Assembly: GCA_046262295.1 (NCBI GenBank)
Contig: JBHENC010000013.1
Location: forward strand, 1-64,000
Origin: JBHENC01 sp046262295
GTDB taxonomy: Bacteria > Acidobacteriota > Blastocatellia > Pyrinomonadales > Pyrinomonadaceae
Direction of reading: 5' to 3'
Length of the DNA: 64,000 nt
Shown here piece after piece: positions 25,502 to 33,669 of this stretch. Under the pieces are notes generated by a model. That model saw only the letters and a list, made by a program, of their open reading frames with translations. It was not told where the DNA came from and did not search any database. Positions within the stretch are counted from its first letter, which is position 1. Each line of letters begins with the position of its first letter. The translations under genes and the position numbers were made by a program.

Positions 25502-27400
25502 TCACGCTCCGCCCTCTTCATCCTGCGGCGCATCGTCGCCGCCGCCGTCATCCGAATCATCGCCCTGATCGCCTTCGTCGTCCGGCAGCGGCGCGCCTTT
25601 CTGGTCGCGTATGTGCAAGATAGTGCATTCGTCGTCTTCGTAAACTTTCTCGAACCATCCGCTGTCCGCCGCGTTGTTATAAAAATCTTCGTGCCCGCTG
25701 TCGGTGAATACATAACGCGAGCCGAAGCGGTCGCGTATGAGCGGGCCGGGGTCTTTCACTTTGCCGAGCGTAATATTCTCGTAGAGCTTCGCAAGATCGG
25801 CATCTTTATCAAGCAAATAAGTCGGATCGAGGCCGGACACGTAAGGATGCGTGGTGTCGTAGAAGAAAAGCTTCGGGAACATATCCCAATTAATGTTGAA
25901 GATCATCTGATCGGCGGGCACGTTGGCGCGCATCCATTGCATTCCGGCTTGAAAATGATCGGCCTTCGCGTTGTCTTTAATGTCCCGCGCCGTAAAACTG
26001 ACGTTAGCGAAGAAGGCGATGCCGAGACCGAGCGCAATCGTCGCCGCAATCGTCCGAAGCGTTCCGCGAAACTTGTAATAAAGCGCGATGCCGAGCGCGA
26101 GCACGATGAAGGCCGCGATACCGCGAACCATTTTGTGCGCGTCCCAGGGCATCAAAATAAAATAGAGCGCGACGCTCAAACCGACGCCGACAATCGTTGA
26201 TTCGCCTTCCGCCCACGTCTCGCGCTCTTTGGCTTCGGCGGCTTCGGGAAGCTCGTGGCGATCCAGAAACGGCTGCAAGTCGTCGAGCACATCGGTCGGC
26301 AGTTGATTAACGGCGCGACGTGCGCCGCTTAAAATCGGTTGCAAAGTGAATGCGGCGAAGAGTATGGCGAACGGCGGCCAGTATTCGACGCTGCGCCGCC
26401 AGCGCGCGTTTAGAACGAGCAGCACTGTCGAGAAGACAAGGAAAAAGAGCGGGCGTTTGCCGTTCTCTTTGTCCGTCGAATTGAAGGCGACGTAGCCCGT
26501 GAACATCGCAACAAAGGCGATGAAACAGTATTGCAAAAATTCCCAACTGTTATACGGATACCACTCGCCGCCGACCTGCGTCGAAAAGTCGCCCGGCTTG
26601 ACCTTGATTAAAATATGTTCGACGAGCAGTTTAATGTCGTTCGGGAAGTAGGGATTAATAACGAGTCCCGCCAGACAGCCGACGGAAACCCACACGACGG
26701 GACGCCATTCGAGTTTTCGCTCGCTCCACAAAATCACGCCCGCCCAGATAAGCGCGGCGACGCCCAGCAGCGGCCACAAACTGTACGTCCACACGTACAG
26801 GAAACCGAGCGGCGCAAGCCAGATATACTTGCGCGTGAACAAAAGATAGATGCCCGCCGAAACGAAGATAATCGAAAGGCTCATCGCTTTGCCCATGTTC
26901 ATGCGGTATAGAAAGGGGGCGGAGCAACCGAGCAGCGCGATCAGCCACAGCAACGTGTAGCGTATGCGAAAGCGCACGATCAGAAAATAACAGGAGAGCA
27001 GCGCGAGCGTGGAGAAGAGTGTCGCGGCGATTTTCGCGCCGAGTTGGATATTGCCGAACCACGTGAAGGGAATCTGCAAGATGTGAAACAGCAGATGATG
27101 GTCGTCGTAATCTTTCGGGTTAAGCGTCGTCAGCGGCAGCCACTTGAAGACGGGCGGGAAATGTCCCGTGCGCATTCCTTCCCAGAGCAGACTGCTCCAG
27201 CGTATGTGATAGTAGGGATCGTTATCGCCGCAGCAGATCGCGTCGGTCGTAAATTGCAGCTTGTAGAAAACAAGTGCGATGGTCGCCGCGCCGACGATTA
27301 AATAAACAGCGCGCGTCGCCGTATCAGATGCGAAAGAGAAAGCCTGCCGCCCGGTCTTGGCAGACTGCTTGATAATTAATTCGTCACTCGTATCCTGCAT
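25502..27400 (-). CDS. STT3/GT-C-like membrane glycosyltransferase
   Basis: The 632-residue protein has about a dozen membrane segments. Acidic periplasmic-loop motifs lie at GDNDPYYHIRWSSLLWEG (near residue 60) and NPKDYDDHHLLFH (near residue 97), resembling the DXD and DXH sites of oligosaccharyltransferase STT3 and related GT-C enzymes. A C-terminal soluble domain holds INWDMFPKLFFYDTTHPYVSGLDPTYLL and RFGSRYVFTDSGHEDF, and the tail is very acidic. The WWDYG motif of true STT3 is not present, so assignment to oligosaccharyl transfer is tentative. The ATG at 27400 begins the conserved part. Confidence 0.72.
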   Translation of the reverse strand: MQDTSDELIIKQSAKTGRQAFSFASDTATRAVYLIVGAATIALVFYKLQFTTDAICCGDNDPYYHIRWSSLLWEGMRTGHFPPVFKWLPLTTLNPKDYDDHHLLFHILQIPFTWFGNIQLGAKIAATLFSTLALLSCYFLIVRFRIRYTLLWLIALLGCSAPFLYRMNMGKAMSLSIIFVSAGIYLLFTRKYIWLAPLGFLYVWTYSLWPLLGVAALIWAGVILWSERKLEWRPVVWVSVGCLAGLVINPYFPNDIKLLVEHILIKVKPGDFSTQVGGEWYPYNSWEFLQYCFIAFVAMFTGYVAFNSTDKENGKRPLFFLVFSTVLLVLNARWRRSVEYWPPFAILFAAFTLQPILSGARRAVNQLPTDVLDDLQPFLDRHELPEAAEAKERETWAEGESTIVGVGLSVALYFILMPWDAHKMVRGIAAFIVLALGIALYYKFRGTLRTIAATIALGLGIAFFANVSFTARDIKDNAKADHFQAGMQWMRANVPADQMIFNINWDMFPKLFFYDTTHPYVSGLDPTYLLDKDADLAKLYENITLGKVKDPGPLIRDRFGSRYVFTDSGHEDFYNNAADSGWFEKVYEDDECTILHIRDQKGAPLPDDEGDQGDDSDDGGGDDAPQDEEGGA

Positions 27401-27645
27401 AGCGAAGTTGATATTCCCGCGCGTTCGCCTCAAACGCCGAACGCATTCGCGCGCTTCCTTTTGGTGTGATTGAAGGCGACACGATAGCATGAAGCCGCAT
27501 CGCACGAGAAGTGTGCGCCGGGCAAATTGTCTTGAGTTCTCTATGTAAAGTTGATTATATTTTGTGATATGGCTGTTGATTTACAGGAAAGATGCGAGTA
27601 AAAATTCTTATTGCAAACAGTATCGCTTCATGATACTGCTATCGC

Positions 27646-27918
27646 GTGAGCAGGAAACATCGAAAGACGTTGGAGGCAATTTTCGAGAATCCCGTCAGGT
27701 CGAACATCGCTTGGAGCGACATCGAGAAGCTGCTTCAGGCGCTGGACGCCGAATTGAGCGAGGGTAGCGGTTCGCGCGTAAGGATAGCTCTCAAGGGCGT
27801 GCGCGCCGTCTTTCACAGGCCGCATCCGCAGAAAGAGACGGATAAGGGAGCACTGATGTCCGTGAGGCGCTTTTTGACGGAGGCGGGGGTAACGCCGGAA
27901 AAAGGAAATCTGCGATGA
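27646..27918 (+). CDS. hicA: HicA-type toxin
   Basis: The 90-residue basic protein starts at GTG 27646. It has the HicA-like order KHRKTLEAIFENPVRSNIAWSDIEKLLQAL, then SRVRIALKGVRAVFHRPHP with the catalytic His, and a C-terminal VRRFLTEAGVTPEKG. Toxin precedes antitoxin with a four-base ATGA overlap, the opposite order to the pair at 7.7-8.2 kb. It would cleave mRNA unless bound by the partner. Confidence 0.82.
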   Translation: MSRKHRKTLEAIFENPVRSNIAWSDIEKLLQALDAELSEGSGSRVRIALKGVRAVFHRPHPQKETDKGALMSVRRFLTEAGVTPEKGNLR

Positions 27919-28235
27919 AGTATAAAGGCTATGAGGCAATCGTCCAGTTCGACGAGGATGCCAACATCTTTCATGGCGAGGTCATTAACACCCGCGATGT
28001 AATCACCTTTCAGGGAACCTCTGTAAAACAGTTAAAGAAGGCTTTCGAGGAGTCCGTCGAGGACTATCTAGCCTTTTGCATAGATCGCAAGGAGGAGCCG
28101 GACAAGCCGTTCTCGGGAAACTTTGTCGTCAGAATTCGGCCAGACCTGCACCGGCGGCTTTATACGCAGGCCAAGAAAGCCGGTCAAAGTCTGAACGCCT
28201 TTATCGAGGAGCGTCTTTCCCGAACGATTGCTTAG
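27915..28235 (+). CDS. hicB: HicB-type antitoxin with C-terminal DNA-binding segment
   Basis: The 106-residue protein has the HicB fold (MKYKGYEAIVQFDEDANIFHGEVINTRDVITFQG, then EESVEDYLAFCIDRKEEPDKP). A C-terminal ribbon-helix-helix-like segment follows (FVVRIRPDLHRRLYTQAKKAGQSLNAFIEERL), the type used for autorepression. It overlaps hicA by four bases. Its stop codon overlaps the end of the convergent TPR regulator gene by four bases. Confidence 0.88.
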   Translation: MKYKGYEAIVQFDEDANIFHGEVINTRDVITFQGTSVKQLKKAFEESVEDYLAFCIDRKEEPDKPFSGNFVVRIRPDLHRRLYTQAKKAGQSLNAFIEERLSRTIA

Positions 28236-30451
28236 ATTGCGGGCAAAAGGTGCGTCAGAAGAGCTTCCATTTGCTGTAAATCCTTGAGGTCTGTGGCGTA
28301 GATATTGTGTCCGAGATTGGTCGTCACAGGCTCGCGGTGAATAAAGATGACGGGTATCTCTTCGGTCAGGTTCGCTTGCTCGCGGAGGCGGAGGCCGACG
28401 GCGAGCGCGTCGAGCGGCGACTGCGGTTGATTGATGAGGATCAAATCCGGCGACTCGTCTTGTGCCGCTTCGATGTAGGACTGTGTGGATTCGGCGACGA
28501 TTAGTTGAAAGCCTTTCGCCTCCAGTTGTTTCATGGTGGCGGGCGTATCTTTATCTTCTATGACAAGCACGATACGGCGTTGCGGCTGAACGAACTGCTT
28601 GGCGACGTCAACAACTTTTAGTATGTCTTCCGGCTTTCTTAAAAACAGATTCGCGCCCGCCTCCAGAGCTTCGCGTTGAATATTGTTTGCAGCGGAAAGC
28701 ATGATGATGGGCGTTTCCCGGCGGTGGGAAAAACGGCGCGCTCTTTCGATTAACTCAAGGCCTGCGATGCCCGGCAGGTCGTTGTCGAAGATGAGTAGAT
28801 CGTAGTGGATAACGCTCATGATTCTGCGCAAACCCGTCGTTCCGTCTTTGCAAACTTCCACATCCCAGCCTTCCAGCTCCAGCGTGTCTTTCAACGCCGA
28901 CGCAAGTAGGGTATCATCCTCCACCACGAGGATGGAAATAGGCTGTAACTTCTTCTTTGTTCTGTGAAAGGCAATCGAAGGTGTATGGCGAATCCTGAAG
29001 ATGCTGCGCTTGCGGTTCACCAGGGGTTTGCGTTTGGGCTGAAGTTGTTTGTGGCGATTCGCCAGCAGATGAGAGAGCGTTTGATGTTTGAGGCCGAGCC
29101 GTTGGGCGGCGCGCGAAATCGCGCCATCTTCCATTTCTAAGGCTTGTTCGATGAATCGCGCTTCATATGCATGGACGGCGGCGGGCAGCGAGAAATCTTT
29201 ATCGCTCAAGCTCGCGCCGGAGAGTTTTTCCATGATAGCGCGTGCGACGGTGCGCAGGCGGCTGATGGATTCGGCATCCTGCGTGTTTTTGAGAAGCTCA
29301 TCGGCGCGGCGGTAAGCGTTGTGTAGCTCGCTCGCGGAAAGACGTTCGCGGTGTTCTTCGACGAGAGTCAGGGCGGCGAGTCCGGCGTTGCACAATGCTC
29401 CGGCTTCTTCGGCGGTGGTGACGGCGCGGCGCAAAATGGCGATGGAATCATCATGCTCGCCGAGTTGTGAGCGGACGATGCCCTGAACCGTCAAGGCATC
29501 CGCGAGCAGTGCCTGTTCGCCGCCGGTCTCAAGCGTCCGCACGACACCCTCGATTAGCTTGTCGGCCTCCGTGTAGCGTTGCTCGGCAATCAGCACACGC
29601 GCCCGCGTTTCGTTGACCTGCGCAAGATTGCCGGGGTCTTTGGCGAAAATCTTCTGCGCGCGGTCAAGATGTTCGTGCGCTTCCTTGTAACGTCCTAATT
29701 TGAGAAGGACGAAAGCGAGATTGTTTAGATTTGTGCCGCAGTATCGTTTATGGTGAGCCTGTTCGTAATGATAAATCGCGGCGGTATACTCGATGATAGC
29801 ATTATCGTAATAGTCCGTTCGTCCTTCTGCACTCGCCAATCTTTTGAAGACTAGCCCCATTTGACCGTGCCACCGGCCTTTGATGGCATCGTGGCAACTT
29901 TCAAAGAAATCCTGCGCCTCTTTAAGAATGCTCCATGCGTCATGATAACGGCCTGTCCAAACTTCGACCAGCGTTCGGCGGATCAGAATCTTGGCTTTTA
30001 GTTCCGCGTCTTTGTCTTCTAAATTCTGTAAAGCTTCGTTCAGGATCACGCGCGATTCATCGTATGCACCCGCGCGCCAGTAGCACATACCGATTTCGTA
30101 TTGAGCTTCCGAAACCTTCGATTTCTTACCCTGCGATTGAAATTTACGCAGAGCTTCCGAAAGAAGGTCTTTCGCTTTCTCCTGTGCGCCGGTAATTTGC
30201 TGCGCGCTGCCGAGCCAGCCGGACAAGACTCCGCACTGAAGCAAAACTTCCGCTCTGGTCAGCGTGTTCAGCTTTCTTAGTTCCGGTTGCTCTCCAATCC
30301 CACGCCACAAATCGCCCAATGCCTCACGCGCATTCTCGTATTGTCCTTGGTGGATATATTCGGCGGCGATGCGGCAGAGAAGCACGGCGCGGCGGTCGGG
30401 AGTAAGATTCGGATTATCCGCCTGATTAAGCCTTTTATCTGTTAAACTCAT
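28232..30451 (-). CDS. TPR / Fis-type HTH / double receiver regulatory protein
   Basis: The 739-residue cytoplasmic protein has tetratricopeptide-like helical repeats over residues 1-400 (for example NNLAFVLLKLGRYKEAHEHLDRAQKIF). A Fis-type helix-turn-helix lies near 418-465 (YEARFIEQALEMEDGAISRAAQRLGLKHQTLSHLL), followed by two receiver domains. The first (about 500-615) has the phospho-acceptor in YDLLIFDNDLPG. The second (about 620-735) lacks it (DLILINQPQ) and is probably a pseudo-receiver. TPR regulators of the RRNPP group sense imported peptides. This one is transcribed divergently from a secreted-peptide gene 117 bp away, so a peptide-sensing role is a reasonable but untested inference. 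Confidence 0.82.
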   Translation of the reverse strand: MSLTDKRLNQADNPNLTPDRRAVLLCRIAAEYIHQGQYENAREALGDLWRGIGEQPELRKLNTLTRAEVLLQCGVLSGWLGSAQQITGAQEKAKDLLSEALRKFQSQGKKSKVSEAQYEIGMCYWRAGAYDESRVILNEALQNLEDKDAELKAKILIRRTLVEVWTGRYHDAWSILKEAQDFFESCHDAIKGRWHGQMGLVFKRLASAEGRTDYYDNAIIEYTAAIYHYEQAHHKRYCGTNLNNLAFVLLKLGRYKEAHEHLDRAQKIFAKDPGNLAQVNETRARVLIAEQRYTEADKLIEGVVRTLETGGEQALLADALTVQGIVRSQLGEHDDSIAILRRAVTTAEEAGALCNAGLAALTLVEEHRERLSASELHNAYRRADELLKNTQDAESISRLRTVARAIMEKLSGASLSDKDFSLPAAVHAYEARFIEQALEMEDGAISRAAQRLGLKHQTLSHLLANRHKQLQPKRKPLVNRKRSIFRIRHTPSIAFHRTKKKLQPISILVVEDDTLLASALKDTLELEGWDVEVCKDGTTGLRRIMSVIHYDLLIFDNDLPGIAGLELIERARRFSHRRETPIIMLSAANNIQREALEAGANLFLRKPEDILKVVDVAKQFVQPQRRIVLVIEDKDTPATMKQLEAKGFQLIVAESTQSYIEAAQDESPDLILINQPQSPLDALAVGLRLREQANLTEEIPVIFIHREPVTTNLGHNIYATDLKDLQQMEALLTHLLPAI

Positions 30452-30478
30452 GTGAGGAAAGCCTTTCCGTATGCTTGC

Positions 30479-30552
30479 AAGAGCCTTGCATACACGTCAA
30501 AGCCGCCGCACCCTGACGGGCGCGACGGCGAATTTCGTTTAAGTTCATAATT
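30479..30552 (+). repeat. Dispersed repeat, copy A, upstream of the peptide gene
   Basis: About 74 bp, beginning AAGAGCCTTGCATACACGTC and continuing through an imperfect GC-rich hairpin to AATTTCGTTTAAGTTCATAA. Copy C at 35211-35284 is similar over its full length, and copy B at 31798-31836 over about 40 bp. It fills the divergent promoter region between the TPR regulator and the peptide gene and may hold operator or leader sequences. Confidence 0.75.
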
Positions 30553-30568
30553 AAAAGAGGAAAAACTA

Positions 30569-30802
30569 ATGCGTAAATCTATCGGAACATTACTGCTGGT
30601 TGCCCTGCTGTCCTGCTCCGTCTATGCCGGGGATATGCCAAACGGCATAGCCGCTCCGGGCGATACCACAACGACCAGCGTAACATCTTCACCGACGACC
30701 ACACAAACAACGACAAGCACGACAACCACACCGGCGACGACTGCCGACACGGTGGCGGCACTTGTGTTAAGCCTGTTGCAAAGCTTGCTGTCGCACTCTT
30801 AG
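30569..30802 (+). CDS. Small secreted Thr-rich peptide
   Basis: The 77-residue precursor has a clear signal peptide (MRKSIGTLLLVALLSCSVYAG, cut near residue 20) and a short GDMPNGIAAPG stretch. A Thr/Ser-rich spacer (residues 34-57) follows, then a hydrophobic C-terminal helix (VAALVLSLLQSLLSHS). Precursors with this three-part layout are numerous in Acidobacteriota and of unknown function. AGAGG precedes the ATG at 30569. The divergent TPR/HTH regulator and the repeat in its upstream region suggest a signalling peptide, but a membrane-active or structural role is possible. Confidence 0.72.
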   Translation: MRKSIGTLLLVALLSCSVYAGDMPNGIAAPGDTTTTSVTSSPTTTQTTTSTTTTPATTADTVAALVLSLLQSLLSHS

Positions 30803-31131
30803 AACGCACGCGACGCTAAGATTATTCCCGGCTGCCTTGAAGAAGTCCCGGCGGCACAGGCGAAGTGTGCCCCCCCATCATAGCAAAAAAACTTGCTGTT
30901 GCAAGAAAAAGTTTTCAATAGCGCGAGTTCGCGTAAATCTCACGCCACCGGAATCGAATTGTTGCATGATGACAGTAGATAATCCGTGCTGCCGCAGTCA
31001 GGCTTTAGTGAAAGCCGAGCCGGGCGCGGTAAGGATAACAATGTGTCGGGCGCTTGCGGCTTTGTAAGCACATAAATTGTAATCTAGAATAAGCTTGCTC
31101 CGAATAGAAATATGTCGCGGGAGAGCAAAAC
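30803..31131. other. Intergenic region with a degenerate copy of a small ORF
   Basis: No intact gene is supported. The stretch from about 30900 to 30955 (start of a peptide IARVRVNLTPPESN) resembles 31843-31900 (MARFPVNLTIPASN), so both places carry remnants of the same element next to copies of the dispersed repeat. A conserved cluster of Cys codons (KKTCCCKKK) lies just before it, without known meaning. Confidence 0.4.
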
Positions 31132-31416
31132 TTGAAAATCACAGGCTTTATTTGGCTTGACGATATTGTTCAAAAACTTCTGTGGAAACATACCGTCACC
31201 CGGAAAGAAGTCGCCGGAATCTTTTCCAGTTCGCCCCGCTTCCACTTTGTTGAAAAGGGACATCGCTCAGGTGAAAATGTTTACTCTGCTTTTGGGCAAA
31301 CCGACGGCGGGCGCTATTTGGTAATCTTTTTCGTGTATAAGAAGGATGGACGCGCGCTTATTCTGTCCGCGCGTGACATGACAGATTCCGAACGGAGGCG
31401 ATATGCGAAAAAATAA
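31132..31416 (+). CDS. BrnT-like toxin
   Basis: The 94-residue basic protein starts at TTG 31132 after GGGAGAG. It has the BrnT/DUF4258 pattern: FIWLDDIVQKLLWKHTVTRKEVAGIF, then NVYSAFGQTDGGRYLVIFFVYKKDGRALILSARDMTDSERRRY. The ARDMT and RRRY end is typical of BrnT ribonuclease toxins. It overlaps the next gene, a CopG-type antitoxin, by 14 bp, forming a two-gene module. Confidence 0.82.
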   Translation: MKITGFIWLDDIVQKLLWKHTVTRKEVAGIFSSSPRFHFVEKGHRSGENVYSAFGQTDGGRYLVIFFVYKKDGRALILSARDMTDSERRRYAKK

Positions 31417-31672
31417 AAGTTCTCTGTCAGAGGCACAATCATACAAGGAGATTGGCGAGTTTTGGGATAGCCATGATCTAACGGATTATTGGGATCAAAC
31501 TACGCCGGTCGAATTTGAGGTGGAAATAGAATCTGAAGCGACATATTTTCCGGTTGAAACAAGTCTCTCCGCAAAATTAGTGTTATTAGCCAGGCGGCAT
31601 GGAGTCTCACCGGAAACACTACTGAATTTGTGGATCCAAGAGAAGCTGAAAGAAGAGGCGGCGGCTAAATGA
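31403..31672 (+). CDS. CopG-family antitoxin
   Basis: The 89-residue acidic protein (SYKEIGEFWDSHDLTDYWDQTTPVEFEVEIES, then SLSAKLVLLARRHGVSPETLLNLWIQEKL) matches the CopG-type antitoxins that pair with BrnT/DUF4258 toxins. The C-terminal helices fit a ribbon-helix-helix or related dimer domain. It overlaps the toxin gene upstream. It probably binds the toxin and represses the operon. Confidence 0.82.
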   Translation: MRKNKSSLSEAQSYKEIGEFWDSHDLTDYWDQTTPVEFEVEIESEATYFPVETSLSAKLVLLARRHGVSPETLLNLWIQEKLKEEAAAK

Positions 31673-31797
31673 AATGGCGGCTGCACGTTTCTATCAGCTG
31701 CTTAACCTCCAGCTGTAACCGAATATTGCATACCTCTCGTTAGCCTATTCGTAACAGCACTGTATGCATCGGCGTACTTCTACCCTCTATGCTCACA

Positions 31798-31836
31798 AGA
31801 ACCTTGCAAGCACGTCAAAGCCGCCGCACCCTGACG
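31798..31836 (+). repeat. Dispersed repeat, copy B (partial)
   Basis: The sequence AGAACCTTGCAAGCACGTCA and the following CGCC-rich stretch match copies A and C for about 40 bp, then diverge. It lies in the 380-bp gap between the BrnT/CopG module and the coiled-coil gene. Confidence 0.7.
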
Positions 31837-31852
31837 CAATAAAAATCTTTCG

Positions 31853-32083
31853 ATGGCGCGATTTCCGGTAAATCTTACCATACCGGCATCGAACCGGCGC
31901 GTGGTCGGCGCAGATGGCTTGCGCCGTATCATTCGAGATTGGCGCACAGGGAAGGTCAAGCACTTGTTCGGCGGCTTCCCTATTGGTCTCAAAGGCAAAT
32001 TCAACTACACTGAGCATGAAAGAATTTTGATTCGGTTAGAGAGGCCATATCATGAGTACGGAAGAAAGAGTCTTACGTCTTGA
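31853..32083 (+). CDS. Possible small protein of unknown function
   Basis: A 76-residue ORF (MARFPVNLTIPASNRRVVGADGLRRIIRDW at the start) overlaps the next gene by 32 bp. Its first 14 codons are similar to a broken copy near 30910. It has no clear ribosome site and no recognised domain. It may be a real small gene or part of a decayed repeat element. Confidence 0.3.
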   Translation: MARFPVNLTIPASNRRVVGADGLRRIIRDWRTGKVKHLFGGFPIGLKGKFNYTEHERILIRLERPYHEYGRKSLTS

Positions 32084-32477
32084 AAATGCATTCGCTACGC
32101 TGGCCGAGCTTGCAAGTAGCCAGCATGAACGTATCTCTAGCCTTGAGCAGTCATTTCAAACCCTCGTCGGGTTGGCCCGTAGCGCAGATGAGAGAATGGA
32201 TCAGCATCTAATATGGCTTAATCAGCTTGGTGAAGCACAGACCAATTCCGAAGTTAAAATTGCCGCCCTAGCCGAGGCGCAGACCAATTCCGAAGCTAAA
32301 ATTGCAGCTTTAGCCGATTCTCAAATTAAAACGGATGAAAAAATTGCCGGATTAGCGGAAGCTCAACAGCGTACCGAACAATCATTATCTAATCTAGCTG
32401 AGGCACAAAAACATACAGATCAAAGACTAGATGCTTTAATTGACATTGTGCGAGAAGGACGAAATGGCAAGTCGTAA
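32052..32477 (+). CDS. Coiled-coil repeat protein with EGRNGK tail
   Basis: The 141-residue protein is a continuous heptad coiled coil with about five copies of a 14-residue unit of the form LAEAQTNSEAKIAA. It ends in KHTDQRLDALIDIVREGRNGKS, nearly identical to the end of the 93-residue protein at 11480-11761. The number of 14-residue units differs between the paralogues, which points to repeat expansion. No function is known. It may be a scaffold or phage-fibre-like oligomeriser. Confidence 0.75.
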   Translation: MSTEERVLRLENAFATLAELASSQHERISSLEQSFQTLVGLARSADERMDQHLIWLNQLGEAQTNSEVKIAALAEAQTNSEAKIAALADSQIKTDEKIAGLAEAQQRTEQSLSNLAEAQKHTDQRLDALIDIVREGRNGKS

Positions 32478-32499
32478 ATCGGTATAAACTTCAACGCGC

Positions 32500-32679
32500 C
32501 CGAACGGTTCATTCAACCCGCTCCTCGCCAGCGAGCCTTTCATCATCAAGTTGGCCGATTCCTGCTATCATGGAATAGGCCTTCTTGGAAATCGCATTGT
32601 CGTCGTAGTTTTCACCGAACGGGGTGAAGATACGATACGGATCATCTCTTTGCGGAAGGCACTGAAACGTGAAACATGA
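32500..32679 (+). pseudogene. 5'-truncated BrnT-type toxin remnant
   Basis: One reading frame encodes FNPLLASEPFIIKLADSCYHG followed by LLGNRIVVVVFTERGEDTIR and IISLRKALKRET, the second half of a BrnT toxin. The N-terminal half with the conserved WDExK start is missing, and the strand before the active-site turn looks shortened. No start codon fits. Its stop overlaps the ATG of an intact BrnT gene at 32676, so two BrnT genes once stood in tandem. Confidence 0.7.
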
Positions 32680-32981
32680 AGCGCAAACGCAACCCGCGCC
32701 CCGATGAAGTAGATTGGGATGAAGCTAAAAACGAGTATAATAAAAGAAAGCACGAAGGCATTAGTTTTGAAGAGGCGCAAAGCGTCTTTGACGACCCTTT
32801 AGCGAAAACGGTTGACGACTTGGATCATTCTTATGACGAGCGCCGTTACTTCACAACCGGCTACTCGATTAAAGGCAGGCTGCTTGTGTTGTGGCATACT
32901 TACCCGGAGACCGGTTATCGGCTAATCGGTGCGCGGAGAGCTAATAAGCGCGAAAGGGGAAGCTATGAAGAAAGAGAATAA
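32676..32981 (+). CDS. BrnT-family toxin
   Basis: The 101-residue product contains the BrnT hallmark VDWDEAKNEYNKRKHEGISFEEAQSVFDDPLAKTV, then RYFTTGYSIKGRLLVLWHTYPETGYRLIGARRANKRERGSYEE. BrnT is a RelE-fold ribonuclease that arrests translation. The ATG overlaps the stop of the BrnT remnant upstream. The following gene overlaps by 17 bp and is the likely antitoxin. Confidence 0.88.
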   Translation: MKRKRNPRPDEVDWDEAKNEYNKRKHEGISFEEAQSVFDDPLAKTVDDLDHSYDERRYFTTGYSIKGRLLVLWHTYPETGYRLIGARRANKRERGSYEERE

Positions 32982-33285
32982 GATGCCCGCGTCAGTTGAT
33001 TTTAGCGAAGGCGAGCGCGGCAAGTTTTTCGGAAAGTTTAAGTACGCGAACCACACGACGCGGCGCAATCCGGAGACGTGTTTTGCAATTTGCCTTTTGA
33101 CTGATGACCCGGAGCTTTTGATACCGCTTAAGATTTATCGAGTTGAGATGAGCGATGCTGCGGGGTACTTACAGGTTACGAACGAAAGCGGCGACGCGAA
33201 GGCATACCCGGAGAGATACTTTGCGCTGGTGAGCTTCCCGCAAGACATCGAGCGGAGATTAAAGGAAGCACAACAAGCCGCATAA
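32965..33285 (+). CDS. Antitoxin-like partner of BrnT with unusual C-terminal domain
   Basis: The 106-residue protein starts at ATG 32965 within the end of the BrnT gene. Its first part (MPASVDFSEGERGKFFGKFK) is the D-F-S-x-G-x-R-G-K motif common to small antitoxins paired with BrnT or RelE. The rest (NPETCFAICLLTDDPELLIPLKIYRVEMSDAAGYLQV) differs from the usual short DNA-binding tail and may be another beta-rich domain. Position argues for antitoxin function. The second half is unrecognised. Confidence 0.65.
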   Translation: MKKENKMPASVDFSEGERGKFFGKFKYANHTTRRNPETCFAICLLTDDPELLIPLKIYRVEMSDAAGYLQVTNESGDAKAYPERYFALVSFPQDIERRLKEAQQAA

Positions 33286-33325
33286 TCCATCGTTTGCAAC
33301 ATATCAGCTATTACGAGACGCGATA

Positions 33326-33646
33326 ATGAGCGCAAGGAATTTGAAGAAGCAATCAGAGACGGATTGGACACGCATTGACAGTATGGCCGATGAAGAAATT
33401 GACACTTCCGATATTCCGCCATTGGACGATACGTTTTTCGCGGCGGCGCAATGGCGAATGCCAAAGAGAAAAACCGCCGTCACCTTGAGTGTTGACGAGG
33501 ATGTGCTGAAATGGTTTGAAGCGCAGGGAGCGGAGTTCCAACAGCGCATCAATGCGGCGTTAAAAACCTTGCAGAGGCGCATCAGGAATAGAATTGCTGA
33601 AATACACGCGCCATCTAACAGATCATTTGAACCGCCCGCCCGATAG
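33326..33646 (+). CDS. BrnA-type antitoxin
   Basis: The 106-residue protein has the BrnA signature: IDTSDIPPLDDTFFAAAQWRMPKRKTAVTLSVDEDVLKWFEAQGAEFQQRINAALK, with a ribbon-helix-helix dimer domain in the C-terminal half. BrnA normally follows BrnT and represses the operon. Here the only nearby BrnT that lacks its own partner is the remnant at 32500-32679, so this antitoxin may be orphaned or shared. Confidence 0.85.
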   Translation: MSARNLKKQSETDWTRIDSMADEEIDTSDIPPLDDTFFAAAQWRMPKRKTAVTLSVDEDVLKWFEAQGAEFQQRINAALKTLQRRIRNRIAEIHAPSNRSFEPPAR

Positions 33647-33669
33647 TACAAGGCTCCCATGGAGGTGTT

